Shown here piece after piece: positions 8,445 through 17,050 of a stretch of 64,000 nucleotides of DNA (position 1 is the stretch's first letter; each line of letters opens with the position of its first letter). The notes beneath the pieces were generated by a model. The model was not told where the DNA came from. It made no database searches and saw only the letters and a program-made list of their open reading frames with translations. The stretch comes from Acidisoma sp965199065 (GTDB taxonomy: Bacteria; Pseudomonadota; Alphaproteobacteria; Acetobacterales; Acetobacteraceae): NCBI RefSeq assembly GCF_965199065.1, contig NZ_CBDAQN010000003.1:1922001-1986000 (forward strand), given 5' to 3'. A program made the translations under genes and the position numbers.

Positions 8445-8627
8445 CTACTTCTTGACGCTGTCGCGCACGGCATCCTTTGTTTTGCCGGCGGCATGCTGCA
8501 CCTCGCCCGCAGTCTTTTCGGCCTTGCCCTTGGCCTTCAGTTCCTTGTCGGCTGTGGCATCACCGGCGGCCTCTTTAACGGAACCGGCGACTTTCTTGCC
8601 GGCGCCTTTCACGCGATCTTTGTCCAT
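8445..8627 (-). CDS. CsbD-family stress response protein
   Basis: A 60-aa hydrophilic, Lys/Ala/Glu-rich protein starting MDKDRVKGAGKKVAGSVKEA, the exact signature of the CsbD family, which is highly expressed in general stress responses and of unknown function. I start at the internal ATG after AAGGAAGATTTCCG, because the 11 residues upstream in frame do not match the family. The ATG is preceded by 160 bp of AT-richer sequence. A GGAAC lies about 120 bp upstream, but no matching -10 for the alphaproteobacterial general-stress sigma factor is convincing. Confidence 0.9.
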   Translation of the reverse strand: MDKDRVKGAGKKVAGSVKEAAGDATADKELKAKGKAEKTAGEVQHAAGKTKDAVRDSVKK

Positions 8628-8785
8628 CGGAAATCTTCCTTGCTCAGGTTGCTGCGGCACTCCTGCGTGCCGTTCGTAGCGCCGAGTAAAGAAGGGTGTT
8701 TGTTTCGTTTGTTCCAGTCAAAAGTTCAGGGGAGTGCTTGCCTCTACAACTAGTATTAGTGCACTACATCGGCATGATGATTTAA

Positions 8786-10330
8786 CTATGCTGACTTCTT
8801 GCGTCTGGATTTCGACGTTTTGCCAGGGGTTTGAACCGAAGCTCCGAGACCCCGTTCTCTTGCCCAAACGATAACGGCGCTCCGGCGATGGACGCCCAGC
8901 TTCCGGTATATCGCGCTAACGTGATTGCGGACCGTGTTCTGGGCGATGTCAAGCCTATCGGCGATATCTGCGTCCGACAGGCCTTGCGCCACAAGACCCA
9001 GGACCTCGATCGCTCGGGTCGTGAGCGTTTCCATATCAGGCTGTTTTGCCGCAGATCGTCTACCGCGGGTGGCATTGGCCAGTTTCTCGACAATCTTCTG
9101 TCCGAGCCAGGACGTGTCCTGCATGACGGACTGAACCGCCGTCAGCAGTTCCGTCTCCGTTTGCTTCCGCTCGGTGATATCCAGCATGACGCTCAACACG
9201 CACCGCTCGTGGTGGAATTCCACCATCTCGGCGGAGAGCAAGTAGTCGCGACGCACTCCATCCTTGGACTGCAACTCGATCTCCACGCTGCGAACACGTC
9301 CCGTCTGCTTCATCTGGTGTTCGAGTTCGTCGCGCAAGGCTCCCTGTCCCCAGAACTCGACCTCTGCCTCGGGTCGCCCCACGACCTCTTCCCGCCGCCA
9401 ACCGGTCGCGTTGGTAAAGGCGTCGTTCACGTCCAGGATGCGCAGACCGTCCAATGTGAAGATAGCCATTGGTCCCGGAGCCATGCGGAACGCCTTTGCG
9501 AACCGCTCCTCGCTCAGCCGCAGAGCGTCCTGCGCCTGCTGCCGAGGATGCAGATCGGCGAAGGTGAACAGCATGCAGGCTGCATCGCCGATCTCGAGCG
9601 GCTGGCCTCCCAGCAGCACCGTCTTCTCCCGCCCGTCGGGGAGAAGGAGGCAGCCCTCCATCTGCGGGATGGTTTCGCCGTCATTCAAACGTGTAATCGC
9701 CAACTCACGCCTCTCGGCGCCTCGCAGCACGTCGATTTCGTGCATCGAGTGGCCGATCAGGGCGCCGCGGTGATAGCCCGTCAGCTCCAAGAAGCCGTGG
9801 TTGACCTTGACGTAACGCATGTCCGAAAGCCGCGCGATAATCGCGGGCGCAGGATTTGCCGCAAAAGCACGCTCGAAACGCTCCTCCGCGTTGAAGCGCT
9901 CCGTCTCGTCGTTCAGGATCAAGACGAGGCAGTCCGGCTCCCCGGCCGGATCGTTCAGTGCCATGGTCCTAATCTCGTGGAACCAGCGCTTTCCGTCCGA
10001 CCGGCGGATGACCTCGAACAACGCCTTGTCGATGGTCTCGCCCCGGAGAAGGCTCTGGATCGGATACTCGCTTGGGCGGAGCGTCTGCTGGTTCCGGTAG
10101 GCCAGTTGATACCGCTCTGCAAAGCCCGCCGCAGTGCCGCCCAGGTCTTTCAGGTTGCGCACGCCGTGCAGGTCGAGCGCAGTCTCATCGGCCCAGGACA
10201 GGGTACCGTCCGGGTCGATGATGATCACCCCCTCCGTAAGCGCGGCGATGATCTGTTGTAAATGGGTTGGGCCGCCGGCGTCCTGGGGAATACGTCCTGG
10301 TCTCTGAGATGGCACCCGTGTCGCTCTCAT
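8786..10330 (-). CDS. Three-PAS-domain LuxR-type transcriptional regulator
   Basis: A 514-aa cytoplasmic regulator with three PAS domains (about residues 24-145, 150-265 and 270-395) and a C-terminal LuxR helix-turn-helix at about 434-493 (LTTRAIEVLGLVAQGLSDAD, recognition helix QNTVRNHVSAIYRKLGV). PAS boundaries are visible as ITERKQTETE-like and DETERFNAEE connector helices. It has no receiver or kinase domain, so it probably senses a small ligand, redox state or light directly and binds DNA. It lies upstream of the stress genes on the same strand, suggesting but not proving that it controls them. The C-terminal tail is basic (KTSKSRRKKSA). Confidence 0.85.
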   Translation of the reverse strand: MRATRVPSQRPGRIPQDAGGPTHLQQIIAALTEGVIIIDPDGTLSWADETALDLHGVRNLKDLGGTAAGFAERYQLAYRNQQTLRPSEYPIQSLLRGETIDKALFEVIRRSDGKRWFHEIRTMALNDPAGEPDCLVLILNDETERFNAEERFERAFAANPAPAIIARLSDMRYVKVNHGFLELTGYHRGALIGHSMHEIDVLRGAERRELAITRLNDGETIPQMEGCLLLPDGREKTVLLGGQPLEIGDAACMLFTFADLHPRQQAQDALRLSEERFAKAFRMAPGPMAIFTLDGLRILDVNDAFTNATGWRREEVVGRPEAEVEFWGQGALRDELEHQMKQTGRVRSVEIELQSKDGVRRDYLLSAEMVEFHHERCVLSVMLDITERKQTETELLTAVQSVMQDTSWLGQKIVEKLANATRGRRSAAKQPDMETLTTRAIEVLGLVAQGLSDADIADRLDIAQNTVRNHVSAIYRKLGVHRRSAVIVWARERGLGASVQTPGKTSKSRRKKSA

Positions 10331-10545
10331 CCTGTGGTGGTCCGTGAAGCACAGCAGGGTCTGCGCTACTGCTCACCGATTACCACTCGACCTTTCGAAT
10401 GCACCGGGCGTAAGCGGCCGGCTGCGCACCCTATGCCCAGGCGATTTCCTAGAGCAACTCCGGACTCCGGCTAGGCGCAGCCTTCCGAAGCCGTCTTTGC
10501 GGCAACCCCGCTCAGGTCAGTGATGATGACAACGCGGGCTGGAGC

Positions 10546-11076
10546 TTAGTGGTACCAGCGTCTGCCGCCGCCCCAGCCCCCATGCCAGCCCCCATGCCAG
10601 CCACCCCATCTTCCCCAGCCCCCTCCGAAGCCGAAGGCGACTACCGGTCCCCCGAAGAATCCCGGATAGCCGTAGCCATAGCCGAGATAAGGATAGGCAT
10701 AGGGGTAAGGAAGATAGGCATAAGGCCCGGGTGCCGCCTCAGCGTATGTGGCGTAGCTCTGCAACTTGTCCCCGCTGGCGACCATGCATTGAATGTAGGA
10801 GATGTCATAGGCGCGCTGGCCAGCGGCCCCGCCGACAACTGGTGTCCCAGCCGCAGGGCTGGCGCCGCTACCGGTTGCTGCAGCTCCTGACGGAGACGTT
10901 TCTCCGATCCGGGTTCGGGCGTAGGTGCGGCAACTTGCGTCGTCCTGCTGGAATTGCGCCAAGGTCTTGTTCGGCCCCGGAACGGCAAGAACGTTTGGTC
11001 CGGTGGGAGGAGGTGACGCACACCCACTCAAGCCAACAGCAGCGGCCAGCGCCGGAGCAAGACGTGAAATCCGCAT
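10546..11076 (-). CDS. Glycine/tyrosine-rich lipoprotein
   Basis: A 176-aa putative outer-membrane lipoprotein. The signal ends LAAAVGLSGCASPP, a clear lipobox with Cys as the lipidation site. The middle part (LAQFQQDDASCRTYARTRIG) is a motif common in small alphaproteobacterial glycine-zipper-like lipoproteins. The last third is low complexity: Tyr/Pro repeats, then GGWHGGWHGGWGGGRRWYH, encoded by short direct repeats around 10560-10615. Start chosen at the ATG nine bases after GGAG; a TTG three codons earlier is possible. Function unknown. The 215 bp between this gene and the PAS regulator show nothing recognisable. Confidence 0.75.
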   Translation of the reverse strand: MRISRLAPALAAAVGLSGCASPPPTGPNVLAVPGPNKTLAQFQQDDASCRTYARTRIGETSPSGAAATGSGASPAAGTPVVGGAAGQRAYDISYIQCMVASGDKLQSYATYAEAAPGPYAYLPYPYAYPYLGYGYGYPGFFGGPVVAFGFGGGWGRWGGWHGGWHGGWGGGRRWYH

Positions 11077-11243
11077 CTTATCCAACTCCTACACCTGGGA
11101 AGGGTATCAACCAGGGGATTGAAGGATGCGATATTTAGAGCGCTGGGTCTTGAGACGCGATCAGAAGATTGTAACAAGTCCCTGAGCGCTCAACCCTCGA
11201 CCTCCTAAGGCCGATCTTCGAGTGACCGATCCGCTCCGCAGCG

Positions 11244-12095
11244 TCACCCTTTAACCGATCCCATCGAGAAGCCGGCTTGAAGCTGCCGCCTGAAAAACAT
11301 GTAAAGGATCAGCATCGGCAGCGTCGCAATGACAACAGCGGCAAACAAGAGTCCGAAGTTGTAGGAGAGCTGTCCGTTCAGCATGCTCAGGCCGACCTGC
11401 ACCGTACGGATCGTATCATCCGACGACATCATGTATACGAGCACATACTCGACCCAGCAGGCCTGAAACGTGAAGATGGCGATGGTCGTGACGATCGGGC
11501 GCGACATCGGCAGCACGATCGACCAGCAGATCCGCATATAGCCCGCGCCGTCGATCTTTGCCGCCTCCACGATCTCCTGTTCGATGGCCCGAATGAACGA
11601 GGCCGCCAGATAGATCCCGAACGAGATATTGAAGGCGATATAGGGAATGATGATGCCGATGCGGGTGTTGGTAATTCCGAGATAGGTTTCCGCCACGAAA
11701 ATCGGCACGATCGAGGACGATATCGTCACGAGCAGGCCAAGGAGTATGAGCGAAAACCAGAGCTTCGTATATTTCGAGGGGATCTTCGCAAAGGCGAAAC
11801 CGGCAGCCATCGACAGCAGCACGACGACCAAGGTGGTAACTGCGCTGTAGAGGACGCTGTTGAAGAACAGATGCGGGAAACCGCCGAGAGCCCAGGCCTG
11901 GCTGTAGTTCGACCACGTCCAGTTGATCGGCAGCGCGATGATGCTGGCGACGATCTCGGACTCCGGCTTCACTGACGTGTATGCCAGCCAGACGAGGGGG
12001 AACACCGTGAACACCGTGAAGAAGGCGAGGGCGCAATAGGCCGCCAGCTTGAAAGCCAGGGGGATTTCGGCGCGCACGATGACGGGATTGGCCAT
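11244..12095 (-). CDS. Carbohydrate ABC transporter permease (MalG/UgpE type)
   Basis: A 283-aa inner-membrane permease with six predicted transmembrane helices. The EAA loop that contacts the ATPase is visible as EAAKIDGAGYMRICWSIVLP near residue 180-200. The C-terminus ends FRRQLQAGFSMGSVKG, typical of MalG-like subunits. It is the last gene of the minus-strand sugar operon and lies 10 bp after the MalF-like gene. No cognate ATPase gene is present in the cluster, so it must use one encoded elsewhere. Confidence 0.92.
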   Translation of the reverse strand: MANPVIVRAEIPLAFKLAAYCALAFFTVFTVFPLVWLAYTSVKPESEIVASIIALPINWTWSNYSQAWALGGFPHLFFNSVLYSAVTTLVVVLLSMAAGFAFAKIPSKYTKLWFSLILLGLLVTISSSIVPIFVAETYLGITNTRIGIIIPYIAFNISFGIYLAASFIRAIEQEIVEAAKIDGAGYMRICWSIVLPMSRPIVTTIAIFTFQACWVEYVLVYMMSSDDTIRTVQVGLSMLNGQLSYNFGLLFAAVVIATLPMLILYMFFRRQLQAGFSMGSVKG

Positions 12096-12105
12096 GCGGA
12101 CCCTG

Positions 12106-13071
12106 CTACTCGTAGCGCGCGGAAACGCGGCCCGCGGCTTTGGCGAGGATGACGATCAGTCCTACGCTCAGGATGATCAGGACGACCGCGACTGCGCTGC
12201 CGAAGCCATACTTATAGTAGGAGAAGGTGTTCTGGATCATATAGAGGCCGAGCACGGTGCTGTAGTAGCTTGGACCGCCATTCGTCATGATCCAGAGAAC
12301 TTCGAAGCTTTTGAGGCTTCCGGCGATTGCGTAGATTGCGGTCGTCAGAAACACCGGCACCTGGTTCGGCAGGACGATCTGCCGGAGGATGTCCCATTCA
12401 TTGGCGCCGTCGAGCACGGCAGCCTCCAAGGTCTCGGTATTTGTCTTCTGCAGATTGGCCAGGAAGATGATCAGATAGAGGCCCGTGTACATCCAGAGAA
12501 CCACGATGAGGTAAGGAATGATCGCGGTAGGTAGCGAACTGAACGCATTCAGTTCGAACATGGGAGACTGGATCAGCCGGCCAATCATCTGCGCGATGAG
12601 CCCGGAGGGGGCGAAGACCACGCCGAAAAGCAAAGCGACAGCGACGGGGCTCAGCAAGGACGGGAAAAAGATGACCGCCTCGAAGAAGACGCCGAACTTA
12701 ACCAGACGGCGGTAAAGGATATAGGCCAGAAAGAATCCCAGAGGAATTTGGCCAAGCAACGAAACCAGTATGACCAGTCCATTGTCGCGGAGACTGTGCC
12801 AGAAGATCGGGTCATCGAACATCGTCACGTAATTGGCGAAGCCGATGAAGTGCGGAGCGCCGGACCCGCCCCAGTCGGTGAAGCTGAGGACGAAGCTGTA
12901 GATGACCGGGATCACGATGACCGCCGCATAGATCAGCAAGGCCGGCGCCGACAGAAGCACGTAGCTGATGCGGTCCGACCGTCCGCCTGACGTGGCGGCC
13001 CGGCGCTGCCTGGCCGCGGCATGGCTCGCAGCCGGGTTGCTGGCCGAATGCCCCTGAGCGATGCCGTTCAT
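12106..13071 (-). CDS. Carbohydrate ABC transporter permease (MalF/UgpA type)
   Basis: A 321-aa inner-membrane permease with a basic N-terminal tail and about six transmembrane segments. The EAA motif reads EAAVLDGANEWDILRQIVLP near residue 230-250. Together with the adjacent MalG-like protein it forms the heterodimeric channel of a CUT1-type sugar importer. The binding protein gene lies 39 bp upstream in the same operon. The long N-terminal extension (SNPAASHAAARQRRAATSGG) is low complexity, so the true start could be slightly downstream. Confidence 0.92.
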   Translation of the reverse strand: MNGIAQGHSASNPAASHAAARQRRAATSGGRSDRISYVLLSAPALLIYAAVIVIPVIYSFVLSFTDWGGSGAPHFIGFANYVTMFDDPIFWHSLRDNGLVILVSLLGQIPLGFFLAYILYRRLVKFGVFFEAVIFFPSLLSPVAVALLFGVVFAPSGLIAQMIGRLIQSPMFELNAFSSLPTAIIPYLIVVLWMYTGLYLIIFLANLQKTNTETLEAAVLDGANEWDILRQIVLPNQVPVFLTTAIYAIAGSLKSFEVLWIMTNGGPSYYSTVLGLYMIQNTFSYYKYGFGSAVAVVLIILSVGLIVILAKAAGRVSARYE

Positions 13072-13110
13072 GCCAAGACCAGTGCTGGCCGTCCGGCGGA
13101 AGCCCTCGGC

Positions 13111-14445
13111 CTAATGCTTCCGGTTGCTGTCATGCGCCGCTACCCAAGTCTCATATTGATCCGCCAACTGCTGTGGCGTGATCGAGCCCAGAACGAGTTC
13201 CTGCAGCCCGGCATCGATGATCTGCACCACGCCCTCGGCATCCATTTTATCGTCCAGGACCGGAAGAACCGTATTGATACCGGCAGAGAAGTTGTAGCTC
13301 GTGCGCAGCAGCGGGTCGTGGATACGTGGGCTGAGGTCGCCGCCCGTTTTGTAGATCGGGAGGATGCCGTGCTTCAGAAAGTTGTCCGCATTGGCGACGT
13401 TCATGCTGAACTTGATCCACTTCCAGGCTGCTTCGGCCTGCTGTTCAGTGCTGCTCTTTGAAATTCCGAAGCCGGTAGCGATCTCGCCAGATGTCGAGGC
13501 GTCATCGGTAAAGGCCTCGCCGTCGATGTGCGGGAAGGGCTTCATGAGGATCTGTGACTTCATCGCGGCAGGCAGGCTGGAGTCGAGATTTTCCACCTCC
13601 CAGACACCGCCGATGAAGTAGACGCTGCGGCCGCTGACGAACTCCGACAGAGCCTGCTCACGCATGGTGGAAGGCTCGCTCCTGTCGATCAACCCGGTAT
13701 CGACCATGTCCTTGACGGTCTGGAGCGCCTTGACGAATGGCGCATCCCTGAAGCTTGCGCCGTTCGTGCCGAACCTTGCGTGCTGGAACCACTCCGGGCC
13801 GCCGATCCGCCCGACGAGCGTGGACAGAAGGCAGGACTGAAGGATCCAGGAGGACTGGTCGCCATAGACGACCGGATGATAACCGGCCTTCTCGATGATC
13901 GGTGCTTGAGCCTCGAACTCCTTGAGCGTCTTGGGGAAGGTCAGCCCGAGCTTATCCAGCAGCGCCTTGTTGGCGTAGACGATGCTTGTGTAGAGGACGT
14001 AGGGAACTCCGAGTTCATAGATTTGGCCATCGCGGCCTTGCGGCTGGAGAAACACGGCTCTCTGCGTTGCCGCGAGGTCATCGCGTTTTACCCATGGCGA
14101 GAGATCACGGGCATAGCCGCGGTCGGTCAGGTACCCGGTCCGCTTGCCCGGCCAAAGAGACAAAAGGTTCGGCAGGTTCCCGGAGATGGCAAGTGCCTGC
14201 ATCTTGGTGTGATAGGCATCGTGCGCCATCGCATCGAACTTGATTGTTATGTTCGGGTTCTGCGCGTGGAATTGCCGATACATGTCCTGCAACTCGAAGT
14301 AGTCGGCGTCCAGCTGCGTGTACGGGACGATTGCCGTGAGCGTCACATTAGCCGAGGCGTTTTGCGCCTCGACCCGAGTTGCCCCGACAACGGCGAGGGC
14401 CGTCGCGGCCCAGAACAGTGCGCCGAGCCGTTTCATTCTGGTCAT
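13111..14445 (-). CDS. Extracellular solute-binding protein of a sugar ABC transporter
   Basis: A 444-aa periplasmic binding protein of the UgpB/MalE-like family. The signal peptide is MTRMKRLGALFWAATALAVV, ending near VEAQ. Conserved features include ITIKFDAMAHDAYHTKMQAL and the C-terminal KFSMNVANADNFLKHGILP region. I start at the ATG preceded by AGGGAGAGCAG; the frame is open 47 codons further upstream but that part is not protein-like. It is the specificity subunit for the two permeases downstream. The neighbouring oxidoreductase and isomerase suggest the ligand is a sugar or inositol-like polyol, not identifiable here. Confidence 0.92.
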   Translation of the reverse strand: MTRMKRLGALFWAATALAVVGATRVEAQNASANVTLTAIVPYTQLDADYFELQDMYRQFHAQNPNITIKFDAMAHDAYHTKMQALAISGNLPNLLSLWPGKRTGYLTDRGYARDLSPWVKRDDLAATQRAVFLQPQGRDGQIYELGVPYVLYTSIVYANKALLDKLGLTFPKTLKEFEAQAPIIEKAGYHPVVYGDQSSWILQSCLLSTLVGRIGGPEWFQHARFGTNGASFRDAPFVKALQTVKDMVDTGLIDRSEPSTMREQALSEFVSGRSVYFIGGVWEVENLDSSLPAAMKSQILMKPFPHIDGEAFTDDASTSGEIATGFGISKSSTEQQAEAAWKWIKFSMNVANADNFLKHGILPIYKTGGDLSPRIHDPLLRTSYNFSAGINTVLPVLDDKMDAEGVVQIIDAGLQELVLGSITPQQLADQYETWVAAHDSNRKH

Positions 14446-14531
14446 TCTGCTCTCCCTAGCGGTGGCGTTCTCATGACGCCTTTCAAGCTGGAACTTTTTA
14501 GGCCGGGTCTCCCGGTAATCGGGAGGCCGGT

Positions 14532-15662
14532 TTAGTCGAATGTGCCAACCGGAACATGCCGGCCGATGGGGCGCGGACGGTCGCACCGAGTTTGAATAGT
14601 CACCACTCTGCCGCTATCGGCCGAGCGCTGAAAACCCGTCATGACTTCCAGAGCGTGCATCGCAAGCTCCGCGGATACGCGATGGGGCCGCCCGTGGCGG
14701 AGGGAGTCCGCCATTTCGGCGGCGCCCAGACCTCGCAGGCCGCCGGCGCGGCCGGGTGCGCCCTCGGTGTAGGGATGATCGACCACCGCCTCCTCCCAGC
14801 GGGTGTCGCCGCGTCGGAAAATCTCCACCGCGCCGGTGAAGTTGTTCGGATCGGGCGTCACCATGCTGCCCTCGGTGCCGTAGATCTCCATCTGATTGTG
14901 CCGGTGTTTCACGACATCGAAGCTCGTCACTATGGTGACCGTCGCGCCATTCTCGAATTCCATCACGCCGGTCGTGTGTGTCGGGACCTCGACCTTGATG
15001 ATCTCGCCACGGCGCGGCTCGCTCAACACCGGGCGCTCGGTCCGGGTGATTTTGGCTGTGCCGAACACCGACCGAACCGGCCCGAGCAGGGCAATGAGAT
15101 TGGTGACGTAGTAGGGTCCCACGTCGAGCATCGGGCCGCCTCCGCGGGCATAGTAGAAGTGCGGGTTGGGGTGCCAATGCTCATGGCCCGGCAGCATCAT
15201 CAACGCCGTCGCCGAGACGGGCTGGCCGATGACGCCGTCATCCAGAAGGCGGCGGGAGGCCTGATGTCCGGCGCCGAGGAAGGTGTCTGGTGCGCCGCCC
15301 AGACGCAGCCCCTTGCGGGCGGCGAGCTTCACGAGCGCCTCGCCTTCCTCGACCGTCACGCCGAGCGGTTTCTCGGAATAGACGTTCTTGCCGGCGTCCA
15401 AGGCCCTCTGGCTTATCTCCGCATGCGCGACTGGGGTCGTGAGATTGATGACAATGTCGATCGCGGGGTCGGACAGCATTGCGGAAAGCGATGTGGCTTC
15501 GACACCGAACTCTGCCGCGCGCTCTCGCGCCGCCGCCTCGACCATATCGGTTACGGATTTCACCCGCACGAAGTCGAACATGTGCAAGGTGGCGATGTAG
15601 GTCGATGAGATGTTGCCACAGCCGACGATGCCGACTTGAATGGGCTTGTTCATCTGGCTCAT
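14532..15662 (-). CDS. Gfo/Idh/MocA-family NAD(P)-dependent oxidoreductase
   Basis: A 376-aa two-domain dehydrogenase. The N-terminal Rossmann fold is visible as QVGIVGCGNISSTYIATLHM and the family motif EKPLGVTVEEGE, with the catalytic Lys in EKP, near residue 95-105. The C-terminal domain carries the GGGPMLDVGPYYVTNLIAL region. The family oxidises hydroxyls of sugars, inositols or related polyols. Its ATG overlaps the TGA of the upstream isomerase gene (ATGA), indicating translational coupling. It lies between the isomerase and the transporter genes, consistent with catabolism of the imported sugar. Confidence 0.92.
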   Translation of the reverse strand: MSQMNKPIQVGIVGCGNISSTYIATLHMFDFVRVKSVTDMVEAAARERAAEFGVEATSLSAMLSDPAIDIVINLTTPVAHAEISQRALDAGKNVYSEKPLGVTVEEGEALVKLAARKGLRLGGAPDTFLGAGHQASRRLLDDGVIGQPVSATALMMLPGHEHWHPNPHFYYARGGGPMLDVGPYYVTNLIALLGPVRSVFGTAKITRTERPVLSEPRRGEIIKVEVPTHTTGVMEFENGATVTIVTSFDVVKHRHNQMEIYGTEGSMVTPDPNNFTGAVEIFRRGDTRWEEAVVDHPYTEGAPGRAGGLRGLGAAEMADSLRHGRPHRVSAELAMHALEVMTGFQRSADSGRVVTIQTRCDRPRPIGRHVPVGTFD

Positions 15663-16597
15663 TGCTGCACCTTCAACGAATGTAGCTCGGCGTATTGCTC
15701 GCGCAGGAAGGCGATCGCGCGCTTCAGTTCATCGTCCAGCTGCTCTGTCGCAGGATCCGTATGGGTCCAATGCGAGGCGCCCGGCACATCTTCAAGCTCC
15801 AGCGTCAGCGGACCGGTGTAATGAACGGCTTCGAGCGCGGCGAGGATTGCGACCCAGTCGATCTTGCCGCGCCCTGGCCGCCAATGCGCATTTGTGTTCC
15901 CGTCGTTGTCCGAGAAATGCGTGTTGAAGATTTTGTCGCCCAGCATGAGGACAGTGAAATGCGGCATGTCGCCCGATGGGAACAGGTGGCTTGGGTCGAA
16001 GTTCAGTCCGAGATTTGGCGCCCCCGTTCGTTCGAGTAGCCTCAGCATGCTTTGGCCGGAGTTGACCCATCGGTAAGGGTGCGGCTCGATCGCGACCTTG
16101 AGGCCGGCATCGGCCGCGAATTCGCAAGCCTGTGCCAAGGCCTCCACGAACTGGTCATATTCCGCCGTCCAGTTCCATTGCGGCTCAACAGACGCGGTCC
16201 AGGACTGTGACGTCGGCCTTTGCAGTATCGGCGCGATTGACCGGCCGAACGGGTAGGGCGTGGAGGTTGTAATCAGTCCGGACCCAAGCTCGGAAGCGGT
16301 CTCGATGCCTCTCCGGAAGCCGTCGAGATCGGCTTGCGAAACGCGAGCGCCGGCTGCTGAGGCAAAGTTGAAATTGCAGAATACGTTGGTGAGCGTCAGG
16401 CCCTCTCCAACCGCAAGGGATCGGAGCGAGGCGACACGCTCCTTCGTGTAATAGCTGTCGATCGCTTCGTTGTTCCAGATGGAAAGCTCGAAGCAGCTGC
16501 ACCCTGCCGCCGCCACGCGGCTTATCGCGGCTTCGTATGGCGGTATCCAGCTCAACGTCCAGACGGTCGATCCGAAAGCGAATGGCATTTGCGGCAT
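15659..16597 (-). CDS. Sugar phosphate isomerase/epimerase (xylose isomerase-like TIM barrel)
   Basis: A 312-aa TIM-barrel protein of the AP-endonuclease-2/xylose-isomerase-like superfamily, expected to isomerise or epimerise a keto-sugar or to act as an inosose dehydratase-like enzyme. Metal-site stretches are visible: VAIEPHPYRWVNSGQ, NLGLNFDPSHLF and NTHFSDNDGN, ending with TLELEDVPG. It is the first gene of the minus-strand sugar operon, reading away from the LacI regulator. Its promoter must lie in the intergenic region that carries the operator candidates. Confidence 0.88.
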   Translation of the reverse strand: MPQMPFAFGSTVWTLSWIPPYEAAISRVAAAGCSCFELSIWNNEAIDSYYTKERVASLRSLAVGEGLTLTNVFCNFNFASAAGARVSQADLDGFRRGIETASELGSGLITTSTPYPFGRSIAPILQRPTSQSWTASVEPQWNWTAEYDQFVEALAQACEFAADAGLKVAIEPHPYRWVNSGQSMLRLLERTGAPNLGLNFDPSHLFPSGDMPHFTVLMLGDKIFNTHFSDNDGNTNAHWRPGRGKIDWVAILAALEAVHYTGPLTLELEDVPGASHWTHTDPATEQLDDELKRAIAFLREQYAELHSLKVQQ

Positions 16598-16656
16598 CGT
16601 ATTATGCTCCGCGCCTGCGGGTCGCCGCGTTCACCCAGATCTCGAGCAGCTGAAAA

Positions 16657-16670
16657 CGGACGTACGTCCG
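16657..16670. promoter_or_regulatory. Perfect 14-bp palindrome upstream of the sugar operon
   Basis: CGGACGTACGTCCG is a perfect dyad located 60-73 bp upstream of the isomerase start codon. Its position suits an operator or activator site for the minus-strand sugar operon. Its half-site differs from the CCGTAAC half-site near the lacI-type gene, so it may bind a different protein. Chance occurrence in a GC-rich genome is possible. Confidence 0.35.
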
Positions 16671-16795
16671 CATGAGACGACCCGCGTCGCCTACCGTGTT
16701 TTTCACGTTTCTCTCCCTCGTTCGCGACGGTCGTCCACAGCGCCGGGGCGCTCGAAGCAGCTCCGAGGCAATTCGGCCGGACGACCCGCTGCAAT

Positions 16796-16807
16796 CGTAT
16801 CGTTACC
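16796..16807. promoter_or_regulatory. Second, imperfect LacI-type operator candidate
   Basis: CGTATCGTTACC matches the core of the perfect palindrome at 16894-16907 at 10 of 12 positions, including the central CG characteristic of LacI-family sites. The centres of the two sites are about 99 bp apart. Two spaced operators in one divergent region could allow looping or separate control of each direction. Confidence 0.4.
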
Positions 16808-16893
16808 TAATACCGGTGGAAGCGGAACGTCAAGCAGCAAATCCTCGGCCTGCAAGCAAAGAGTTACTTCAACTTGTGCCTGTCGCCCTTTTT

Positions 16894-16907
16894 CCGTAAC
16901 GTTACGG
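16894..16907. promoter_or_regulatory. LacI-family operator candidate, perfect palindrome
   Basis: CCGTAACGTTACGG is a perfect 14-bp dyad with a central CG step, the form of most LacI/GalR-family operators. It lies between the divergent sugar operon and the lacI-type gene, about 145 bp upstream of the regulator start. The most likely ligand is that adjacent regulator. The 453-bp gap from 16598 to 17050 holds this site, the two dyads above and no convincing ORF. Confidence 0.55.
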
Positions 16908-17050
16908 ATTGGCTTTCGGCGCGAGGCGCAAGACCAGGCGCGGCGGACACCGCTGCCGCCATTGGCGACTTGTGGTGTGGCACTGCTAAAGGGGGTCTCG
17001 CCTTGGGAGCGCAGCCTCGAGGCCAGGCAGAAGGACGGCGAGACAGCTTT

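Noticed and set aside
8400..8760. General-stress (EcfG-type) promoters upstream of the ysnF and csbD genes
   Set aside because: GGAAC is present in both, but no CGTT-type -10 stands at 16-17 bp, so I do not call promoters.
8831..10261. 476-codon plus-strand ORF opposite the PAS-LuxR gene
   Set aside because: Shadow frame; PAS and HTH domains are clear on the minus strand.
10560..10615. Short direct repeats as a possible CRISPR or tandem array
   Set aside because: They encode the GGWHGGWHGGW tail of a lipoprotein; there are no spacers.
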